64,000 bases of DNA from Rhodoligotrophos appendicifer (GTDB lineage: Bacteria > Pseudomonadota > Alphaproteobacteria > Rhizobiales > Im1): NCBI RefSeq assembly GCF_007474605.1, contig NZ_VHKL01000003.1, forward strand, positions 409,156 to 473,155. Direction: 5' to 3'. The notes beneath the pieces were generated by a model. That model saw only the letters and a list, made by a program, of their open reading frames with translations. It searched no databases and was not told where the DNA came from. The position numbers were made by a program, and so were the translations under genes. This document shows, piece by piece, positions 58,065 to 64,000 of this stretch (the stretch's first letter is position 1; each line of letters starts with the position of its first letter).

Positions 58065-59456
58065 CTATGTTCCTTGGAGACGGGGGCCGGGGGCGCAGAG
58101 CGCCACCAGGGCGTTGAGATCGGGCAGACAGTCGAGATCATCGACCGCCGCCGCCAGGGCCTGGGCGCGCTCCGCCCCCAGGATCGGCACGGCGAGGCCC
58201 ATGAACTTGGCGTTGAGTTTGCGGTCCTGCGCATCGAGGTCGCGCTCGGGCAGGCCGGAATCAGATTCGGCGGAGACGACGCGCCCATCCTGCAGCGTGA
58301 CCGACATCTCCGCATGGGTGGTCGGCCTGCCCTGCGAAAAGCCGACGCTCACCCGGTCGCGCAGGCGGCACAGGGCGGCGGCGGTGGCGACCTCGTCGCT
58401 GAAACTGTCGAGTGCTGCCGTGTCGCGTCCCGCCAGTCCCATGGCGGCGGCGAGCCTGAGGCTGAACTTCGCCTCGAGGCCGGTTGCCGGTTCGGCGATG
58501 TTGCAGACCTTGTCACAGGCCGGATGCACGGTGACGGTCACCGCCTGAATCTGGTCGAGGGCGAGGCCATGCCTCTCCCGCAGCGCCGTCGCGGCCTCGA
58601 TCGTCGAATGGGTCAGGTAGCAGGCTGCGTGGAACTTGAAGAGCGTGTCCAGGATGAAGGCGCCCGATGCGGGCTCGCGCCATGCGGCGGCGGGATCGAA
58701 GCGCGCACTATGGGTCGCAGCGAACCCTTGCGCGCATTCGATCGCCTGTTCATTGCTGGTGAAGCCCGCCTCGGCCAGCTGTGCGGCGAGCACCGCGGCC
58801 TGTGCGGCGCGGCCTGCATGCAGGGGCTTGCACATGGTCCCGAACATGGATTTAAGCCCCGCCGCAGTGGTGGCGGCGATCCCCAGCGCGCGGACGGTCG
58901 CCGATCCGTCGAGATCGAGGAGCCGGCAGGCCGCAGCCGCTCCCCCGAACACACCCAGGGTCGCCGTCGCATGGAAGCCCCCTTCGTAATGGTCGGGCAT
59001 GACGGTTTGGCCCACCCGGCAGGCGGTGTCGTAGCCGGCGACGAAGGCGGTCATCACATGCGCGCCCGACAGGCGGCGCTCCTGCGCCAGTGCGATCAGC
59101 CCCGGCAGGATGGCGACCGTCGGATGGCCCAGGATCGCGAGGTTGACGTCGTCATAATCGAGCGCATGGGACGCGCTGCCATTGATCAGCGCCGCCTGTC
59201 CGGCCGTGGCGCTGAGCGGATGTCCGATTAGCCCGGCCGGGCCCCCCTGCGGCCGTTCCGCCGCGATCACCATCGTGACCAGCGGATCGGCGGCGGCGGC
59301 CAGGGTCACGCCCAGCCAGTCCAGCACGCAGTGCTTCGCCAGGCGGCGGACATCCGCGCTGAGATCCTCGAACCGCCAGGCCGCTGCGCGCTCCGCCAGC
59401 GCCCTTGTCAGGTCGGTGCGGCCCTCATACGCCGTGCTGTCCAGGGCGGGGTTCAT
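58065..59456 (-). CDS. MmgE/PrpD-family protein
   Basis: This 463-residue protein of the 2-methylcitrate dehydratase/iminodisuccinate epimerase superfamily shows C-V-L-D-W-L-G-V-T near residue 42, S-H-A-L-D-Y-D-D near residue 93 and K-P-L-H-A-G-R-A near residue 205. It starts at ATG 59456, five bases from the neighbouring dehydrogenase stop. In catabolic clusters such proteins dehydrate hydroxy acids or isomerise them; the exact reaction here is unknown. Confidence 0.85.
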   Translation of the reverse strand: MNPALDSTAYEGRTDLTRALAERAAAWRFEDLSADVRRLAKHCVLDWLGVTLAAAADPLVTMVIAAERPQGGPAGLIGHPLSATAGQAALINGSASHALDYDDVNLAILGHPTVAILPGLIALAQERRLSGAHVMTAFVAGYDTACRVGQTVMPDHYEGGFHATATLGVFGGAAAACRLLDLDGSATVRALGIAATTAAGLKSMFGTMCKPLHAGRAAQAAVLAAQLAEAGFTSNEQAIECAQGFAATHSARFDPAAAWREPASGAFILDTLFKFHAACYLTHSTIEAATALRERHGLALDQIQAVTVTVHPACDKVCNIAEPATGLEAKFSLRLAAAMGLAGRDTAALDSFSDEVATAAALCRLRDRVSVGFSQGRPTTHAEMSVTLQDGRVVSAESDSGLPERDLDAQDRKLNAKFMGLAVPILGAERAQALAAAVDDLDCLPDLNALVALCAPGPRLQGT

Positions 59457-59461
59457 GCGGC

Positions 59462-60694
59462 TCAGAAGTCCACATCGCCCGCGAGCAGCCGTTGCGCGAT
59501 GGTGCGCCGCTGGATCTCGCCGGTTCCGTCCGGGATCCGCATCACCCGGGCGAACCGGTATCCAGCTTCGAGGCGCAGTTCGTTGGTCAGGCCCATGGCC
59601 CCATGCACCTGGATGCAGCGGTCCATCACCCGGTTCAGCATCTCGGTTGAGAACGCCTTCACCATGGAGATTTCCTTCACCGCCCGTTTGCCCGTGGCGA
59701 CCTGCCAGGCGCAGTTCTGCACCATGCTGCGGGCGGCATAGATGTCCATGGCGCAGTCTGCGAGATGCAGCTGGATCGCCTGATGCTCCGCGATCGGCTT
59801 GCCGAAGGTCTTCCGCGTCTTGGCATAGTCGAGGGCTGCCTCCAGCGCCCAGCGGGCGAGCCCGACGCAGGACCCGGCCATGCCCAGCCGGCCGGTGTTC
59901 ACGCCCGACATGGCGACCTTCAGCCCCTCGCCCACAGCACCCATCCGATGGCTGTCGGCGACCCGCACGCCCTCCAGGGCGATGATCCCGATCTCGGCGC
60001 CGAGATGGCCCATCACCGGGATTGTGCTCGGCACCGAGAACCCGGCTTGGTCCGTGCGCAGGAAGAACCCGGTGATGCCGCCCTTCCGCGCCGCCGCGGC
60101 ATCCGGATCGGTCACGGCAAAGACCATGGCGTAATCCGCGTACGGCGCATTCGTGATCCACTGCTTGGTGCCGGTGAGCACCCAGTCGTCGCCGTCCCGC
60201 ACGGCCCGCGACCGCATCCCAAAGACATCCGATCCGGCATCCGGCTCGCTCAGGCCGAAGCACAGGGTCTTCTCGCCGCTGGCGATCCCGTCGCGATAGA
60301 GGTCGAGCGTCTCCGGCTGGAGCCATTGCAGCAGCGGCGTCAGGCCGTTGGTGAAGGGCGAAGGGATGACGAAGGTCTGGATCAGCGGCCGGTCCGGGCC
60401 GTAGCGCGCATTAATCAATTCTTGCAGATAGACCGCCTCGATCGGCCCCAATCCGCCGCCGCCGAGCGCCTCGGAGCCGAACATCGTATAGAAGCCCTCC
60501 TCAGCCGACCGCATCCGCACGGTCTTCCGCAGGGCCAGGACCTCCGGCGCGAACCGGCCATCTTCGGTGAACAGTCGCCGCTCATTGCCGAGCAGGTCGC
60601 GATGGGCCTCTTCCAGGGGCACGACCTCCCGGTCGATGAACTTGATCAGGCTCTCCCCGATCGCGACCGCTTCTTCCGGCAGGGTGAAGTCCAT
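59462..60694 (-). CDS. Acyl-CoA dehydrogenase (second of the cluster)
   Basis: This 410-residue enzyme has L-S-E-P-D-A-G-S-D near residue 145 and K-T-F-G-K-P-I-A-E-H-Q-A near residue 285. The C-terminal R-I-P-D-G-T-G-E-I-Q-R-R has Asp in place of the usual catalytic Glu. This form occurs in ACAD10/11-like and long-chain types. Transcribed with the DUF35 gene upstream after a 12-base gap. Two unlike dehydrogenases in one cluster recall the paired ChsE subunits of steroid side-chain degradation, but pairing is not shown here. Confidence 0.9.
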   Translation of the reverse strand: MDFTLPEEAVAIGESLIKFIDREVVPLEEAHRDLLGNERRLFTEDGRFAPEVLALRKTVRMRSAEEGFYTMFGSEALGGGGLGPIEAVYLQELINARYGPDRPLIQTFVIPSPFTNGLTPLLQWLQPETLDLYRDGIASGEKTLCFGLSEPDAGSDVFGMRSRAVRDGDDWVLTGTKQWITNAPYADYAMVFAVTDPDAAAARKGGITGFFLRTDQAGFSVPSTIPVMGHLGAEIGIIALEGVRVADSHRMGAVGEGLKVAMSGVNTGRLGMAGSCVGLARWALEAALDYAKTRKTFGKPIAEHQAIQLHLADCAMDIYAARSMVQNCAWQVATGKRAVKEISMVKAFSTEMLNRVMDRCIQVHGAMGLTNELRLEAGYRFARVMRIPDGTGEIQRRTIAQRLLAGDVDF

Positions 60695-60706
60695 GGGCGA
60701 TCCGTC

Positions 60707-61114
60707 CTAACGTGCCAGGGGCGTGAACTTGGGCAACGTGATCTCCTCGGTCACCGCTTCGAAGGCGACCTCCACCGGATCGCCGATCCGAACCGCCTCG
60801 ACATCGTCGGTCACGATGTTCGTCATCATCCGCGGCCCCTCCGCCAGATCGATAAGCGCCACCACATAGGGCGCATCCGCCTTGAAGGCGGGCCCGGCCG
60901 GCCGGCGCGCGATCGTATAGCTGTAGATCACCCCCTTGCCGCTGGCCTCGATCCAGTCGAGATCGTCGGAAAAGCAATGCGGGCACAGCTCGCGCGGATA
61001 GAAATGCGCCTGGTTGCAGGCCCGGCAATGCTTGAGCATCAGCTTATTGTCGCGCAGGGCCGACCAATAGGGTTCGGTTCCGGGATCGACGACGGGCAGC
61101 GGCTTTTCATACAT
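60707..61114 (-). CDS. DUF35 OB-fold protein with zinc ribbon
   Basis: This 135-residue protein has a rubredoxin-like zinc ribbon (Cys 30, 33, 44, 47: C-R-A-C ... C-P-H-C) followed by an OB fold. DUF35 proteins bind acyl-CoA partner enzymes; in steroid degradation the DUF35 part of ChsH2 binds Ltp2 to make an active retro-aldolase. The thiolase-like gene lies 2 bases upstream in the same operon, so the same kind of complex is likely. Confidence 0.9.
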   Translation of the reverse strand: MYEKPLPVVDPGTEPYWSALRDNKLMLKHCRACNQAHFYPRELCPHCFSDDLDWIEASGKGVIYSYTIARRPAGPAFKADAPYVVALIDLAEGPRMMTNIVTDDVEAVRIGDPVEVAFEAVTEEITLPKFTPLAR

Positions 61115-61116
61115 CG

Positions 61117-62286
61117 TCAGCTCCTCGATAAGATGCAGGTGGCCCCGCTCGACAGCGTACCGCCGGTGCCATGCACCAGGGCGGTCGCGGCATCGGCCAC
61201 TTGGCGGTCGCAGCATTCTCCCCGGAGCTGCCGCACCGCCTCGATCAGCAGGAAGATCCCGTACATGCCGGGATGGGCATAGGAGAGCCCGCCGCCATTG
61301 GTGTTCATGGGGAACGCACCCCCCGGCGCGATCCGCCCGTCCGAGACGAAGGCCCCGCCCTCGCCGCGCTTGCAGAAGCCCAGGGCCTCCAGCGTCATCA
61401 GCACGGTGATGGTGAAGCTGTCATAGACCTCCACCACATCGATCTGGTCATGGGTCATCCCCGCCATCTCCAGGGCATTGCGCCCGGCCATGGCGGCGGC
61501 GGTCAGATGCGTGAGGTCCGGCATGGCGCCGATCGTCCAATGGGTATGCGCCTCGCCGAAGCCGCGCACATGGATGGGAGTCCGGCCCAGATGGCGCGCA
61601 TGCTCGGCCGTCGTCATCACCACGGCACCGCCGCCATCGGTGACGAGGCAGCAATCCAGGATGCCGAGCGGATCCGACACCCGCGGACTGGCCAGGACGT
61701 CGGCGACCGTGAGGGGATCGCGCGCGGTCGCCGCCGGGTTCATCTGCGCCCAGCCGCGGGCGGCCACGGCGATCTCCGCGAGCTGTTCGCGCGTGGTGCC
61801 GAATTCGTGGAAATGGCGCATGGCGGCCAGTGCATAGCCGCCCACCGGCGTCGGCAGGCCCCAGGGCACTTCGAACTGCATGGTCAGGCTCGCGGGCCGC
61901 CCGGCGAGCGAACGGCTGCGCTCGCTGCGCTGGGTGCTGCCATAGGTGATCAGCGCCACCTCGCAGACCCCGCGCTCGATCGCCATCGCCGCGTGCCCCA
62001 CATGGGATTCGAAGGCCGACCCCCCGATATTCGTGGAATCCGTGAACCTTGGTGCGATCCCGAAATATTCGCTGAGCGTCACCGTCGGCAGCTGCCCCGC
62101 ACCGGGGATACCCCACAGGCCGGCGGTGAGCAGCCCGTCCACGTCGCCCATGCTGAGGCCGGCATCGTCGAGGGCAGCCTTCGCCGCCCGCGCCTGCACC
62201 TGCAGCACAGAGGCGCCCCCGGGAACGACCCCCTTTTCCAGGGGCGTGTCGGCGACCCCGACGATGACGGCTTCGCGTCGGCTCAT
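61117..62286 (-). CDS. Thiolase-like protein without nucleophilic Cys, probable Ltp2-type aldolase subunit
   Basis: This 389-residue thiolase-fold protein has I-G-G-S-A-F-E-S-H at residues 87-95, where true thiolases carry the acylated Cys. It keeps Y288 in V-E-V-Y-D-S-F and Y336 in G-L-S-Y-A-H-P-G, positions like the two catalytic tyrosines known in Ltp2 retro-aldolases. With the adjacent DUF35 protein it may cleave a beta-hydroxyacyl-CoA by retro-aldol reaction instead of thiolysis. The catalytic role is inference. Confidence 0.8.
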   Translation of the reverse strand: MSRREAVIVGVADTPLEKGVVPGGASVLQVQARAAKAALDDAGLSMGDVDGLLTAGLWGIPGAGQLPTVTLSEYFGIAPRFTDSTNIGGSAFESHVGHAAMAIERGVCEVALITYGSTQRSERSRSLAGRPASLTMQFEVPWGLPTPVGGYALAAMRHFHEFGTTREQLAEIAVAARGWAQMNPAATARDPLTVADVLASPRVSDPLGILDCCLVTDGGGAVVMTTAEHARHLGRTPIHVRGFGEAHTHWTIGAMPDLTHLTAAAMAGRNALEMAGMTHDQIDVVEVYDSFTITVLMTLEALGFCKRGEGGAFVSDGRIAPGGAFPMNTNGGGLSYAHPGMYGIFLLIEAVRQLRGECCDRQVADAATALVHGTGGTLSSGATCILSRS

Positions 62287-62732
62287 GAGGCAGTCTCCAG
62301 CTCGGTTTTTGTCTCTGCGGCCAGCAGGCGGGCCTTGCCCCCCAGCACGGCCCGTTCGCCGACGCGGCACTCCACCTCCCACGCGGCGATGACGGCATCG
62401 TCCGCGGCGATGGCGGCCGCATCGTCCGCGGCGATGCTGCGGCAGGTCACCAGCACCTCGTCGCCCGGAAACACCGGCCCGAGAAAGGCCACATCGAGAT
62501 CCCCTCCCTGCAGCCAGGCCTCGCCGATCTCGGCGCCCAGCACCTGGGAGAGAAAGGCCAATGTCATCATCCCATGGGCGATGGTCCGCCCGAAAGGCGT
62601 GGTCGCTGCGAAATCGGGATCGAGATGCAGCGGATTGCGGTCGCCCGAGGCCTCGGCATAGCGATCGATATCGGCCTGCAAGACCGCAAAGCGCCGGCTT
62701 GGCAGGTCCTGCTTCAGGTCCGGGAGGGTCAT
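62283..62732 (-). CDS. MaoC-like (R)-enoyl-CoA hydratase subunit
   Basis: This 149-residue hot-dog protein has the hydratase motif S-G-D-R-N-P-L-H-L-D-P (Asp and His, residues 29-39) and I-A-H-G-M-M-T. A short duplicated segment A-I-A-A-D-D-A is seen near residue 110. It overlaps both the thiolase-like gene and the second MaoC-fold gene by four bases, which suggests a heterodimer made in equal amounts. Confidence 0.88.
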   Translation of the reverse strand: MTLPDLKQDLPSRRFAVLQADIDRYAEASGDRNPLHLDPDFAATTPFGRTIAHGMMTLAFLSQVLGAEIGEAWLQGGDLDVAFLGPVFPGDEVLVTCRSIAADDAAAIAADDAVIAAWEVECRVGERAVLGGKARLLAAETKTELETAS

Positions 62733-63127
62733 TCCTGCCCCCAGATGCTCGTGATCCGGCCGCGCGTCACCAGTGTGCCCTGCTGGTTGCGCGTGACGGT
62801 CTCGGAGACCAGATAGCGCCGGCCCTTCTTCTCATATTTGTCGACCACTTCGAGCTGCGTCTCCAGGACGTCGCCTGCCTTCACCGGCTGCAGAAAGCGG
62901 AAGCTCTGCTTGGCATGGACGCCGCCGGGCGGGCCCTTCAGCGCGTTTTGCGCCGGCCGCCCATAGACCGCCGCCAGCAAGGCGGGCGCGAACTCGCTTT
63001 GGGCGGAATCCTGCGTCGCCACCCGGAACGCCGCGATCGCCTCCGGGGTCACCGCATACCGGGCCGGCGTCTCGGGAAACCGGTCTCCTATGGCGACCTC
63101 GTCATAGCGTCGGTAGCCCGAGCTCAT
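62729..63127 (-). CDS. MaoC-fold partner lacking the hydratase motif
   Basis: This 132-residue hot-dog protein (FAS1-like dehydratase type) has G-G-V-H-A-K-Q-S-F near residue 70 and V-K-A-G-D-V-L-E, but lacks D-x4-H. In the ChsH1-ChsH2 hydratase only one of two MaoC-fold subunits is catalytic; this gene and its overlapping neighbour look like such a pair. It overlaps the SDR gene upstream by four bases. Confidence 0.8.
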   Translation of the reverse strand: MSSGYRRYDEVAIGDRFPETPARYAVTPEAIAAFRVATQDSAQSEFAPALLAAVYGRPAQNALKGPPGGVHAKQSFRFLQPVKAGDVLETQLEVVDKYEKKGRRYLVSETVTRNQQGTLVTRGRITSIWGQE

Positions 63128-64000
63128 GGAGCATCCCAGCAGAACACGTCCGCCGACACGTCCAGCGGCACGAAGCTCGGCCGCAGAGCCGGCAGCATGT
63201 GTTCGGCGAGGCTCTTGGGCGTCCAGCCCTCGGAGCGGTGAATGGAGCGCATGGGCCGCGGCTGGCTCATGAGGAAGACCTCGTTGCCGCGCACCGTGAA
63301 GATCTGTCCGGTCACGTCGCGGGCTGCATCGCTGCCCAGGAAGATGGCGAGCGGGGCGACCTTTTCCGGCGTCAGCTCGCGCGCCCGGGCGATGCGCTGC
63401 TCCTGTTCCGGCGTGTTCGGGATCGATCCGATCATCCGGCTCCAGGCGAAGGGCGAGATGCAATTGGAGCGCACGTTGAAGCGCTTCAGGTCCAGCGCCA
63501 TGGACTTCGACAGGGCGACGATCCCGAGCTTGGCGGCGGAGTAGTTCGCTTGGCCGAAATTCCCCACCAGCCCGGAATTCGAGGTCATGCTGACGATGGC
63601 GCCGCTCTCTTGCTCCTTGAAGTGGTCGGCTGCGGCCCGGCTGACATTGAAGGCGCCGTAGAGATGCACCTTGATGACCGCGTCCCAGTCTTCGGGCGTC
63701 ATCTTGAAGAAGATCTTGTCGCGCAGGATGCCGGCATTGTTGACGACGCAGTCGATGCGTCCGAAGGCCTTGATGGCGGTGTCGATGATATTGTGGGCGG
63801 CATCCCACTCCGCCACCGTGTCGAAATTGGCGACCGCCTCCCCGCCCGCGGCCTTGATCTCGGCCACGACCTCGTCGGCCGGATTGTCGCCTTCCGCATC
63901 GCCTCGCAGCGAGACGCCGAAGTCGTTGACCACCACGGCGGCGCCATGCTGCGCCATCATGAGCGAGATCGCCCGCCCGAGTCCTCGGCCGCCGCCGGTC
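63124..64000 (-). CDS. SDR, (3R)-hydroxyacyl-CoA dehydrogenase-like (partial, 5' end beyond window)
   Basis: The frame is open to the right edge, with the cofactor loop T-G-G-G-R-G-L-G-R-A partly at the edge; the ATG at 63960 is internal. The multifunctional-enzyme-2 signature is seen: V-V-N-D-F-G-V-S near residue 20 of the visible part. N-N-A-G-I-L-R-D and catalytic Y-S-A-A-K follow. It would oxidise a 3-hydroxyacyl-CoA made by the MaoC pair. First visible gene of the leftward operon. Confidence 0.9.
   Translation of the reverse strand, partial: TGGGRGLGRAISLMMAQHGAAVVVNDFGVSLRGDAEGDNPADEVVAEIKAAGGEAVANFDTVAEWDAAHNIIDTAIKAFGRIDCVVNNAGILRDKIFFKMTPEDWDAVIKVHLYGAFNVSRAAADHFKEQESGAIVSMTSNSGLVGNFGQANYSAAKLGIVALSKSMALDLKRFNVRSNCISPFAWSRMIGSIPNTPEQEQRIARARELTPEKVAPLAIFLGSDAARDVTGQIFTVRGNEVFLMSQPRPMRSIHRSEGWTPKSLAEHMLPALRPSFVPLDVSADVFCWDAP

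Noticed and set aside
62283-62732. The short A-I-A-A-D-D-A duplication in the MaoC-like protein as a functional repeat
   Set aside because: It is only two copies in a loop region and probably neutral slippage.

Overview
The window is GC-rich chromosomal DNA, most likely from an environmental alphaproteobacterium of the Hyphomicrobiales (Rhizobiales) type. This is an inference from codon and base composition, the gene-transfer-agent-like phage structural proteins, the dense periplasmic-binding ABC transporters, and an ali/bad cyclohexanecarboxylate operon like that of Rhodopseudomonas. No rRNA or species marker is present. Two tRNA genes are present. I saw no insertion sequence and no CRISPR array.

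Region 1 (1-12208) is catabolic. It holds the end of a branched-chain-type ABC importer (LivH, LivM), an M20 amidohydrolase, an IclR regulator reading the other way, hydantoinase/oxoprolinase subunits HyuA and HyuB, a double cupin, and a NitT/TauT-type ABC importer. Together they look like uptake and hydrolysis of a cyclic or linear amide. A VOC protein and a divergent MarR regulator share a clear palindromic operator.

Region 2 (12392-30809) starts with tRNA-Pro(CGG) and tRNA-Gln(TTG). An 18.1-kb element is integrated in the 3' end of tRNA-Gln, bounded by a 22-bp direct repeat. It encodes a tyrosine integrase and a one-directional head gene module: portal, protease, capsid, spike base, HNH, connector, joining proteins, and small and large terminase, ending in a tape measure. 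I find no tail tube, distal tail, lysis, primase or classical repressor. The right arm reads leftward. It carries a HEPN-like gene, a frameshifted gene, a ribbon-helix-helix-like protein, a 0.75-kb repeat-rich gap with a 26-bp inverted repeat, and a DUF2806 gene next to attR. It is either a capsid-encoding satellite-like element or a decayed prophage.

Region 3 (30933-41203) has a GntR regulator diverging from a polyamine-type ABC importer (PotABCD-like). An aminotransferase, N,N-dimethylformamidase small and large subunits, and a sarcosine-oxidase-like flavoprotein follow. This suggests import and breakdown of an N-alkyl amide or amine.

Region 4 (41468-55651) reads rightward first: an acyl-CoA ligase, an SDR and a full LivKHMGF importer. 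A leftward operon follows with badI, an SDR, aliA, aliB, badK-like and badH, which is a complete route from cyclohexanecarboxylate to pimeloyl-CoA. A divergent TetR gene faces it across a palindrome.

Region 5 (55699-64000) is a leftward acyl-CoA catabolic cluster: CaiB-type CoA-transferase, two acyl-CoA dehydrogenases, MmgE/PrpD, DUF35 OB-fold protein, a thiolase-like protein without the usual nucleophilic cysteine, two MaoC-fold proteins and an SDR cut by the window edge. The DUF35, thiolase-like and paired MaoC genes resemble the ChsH1-ChsH2-Ltp2 hydratase and retro-aldolase complex of steroid side-chain degradation. I infer an aldol-type cleavage of a branched acyl-CoA.
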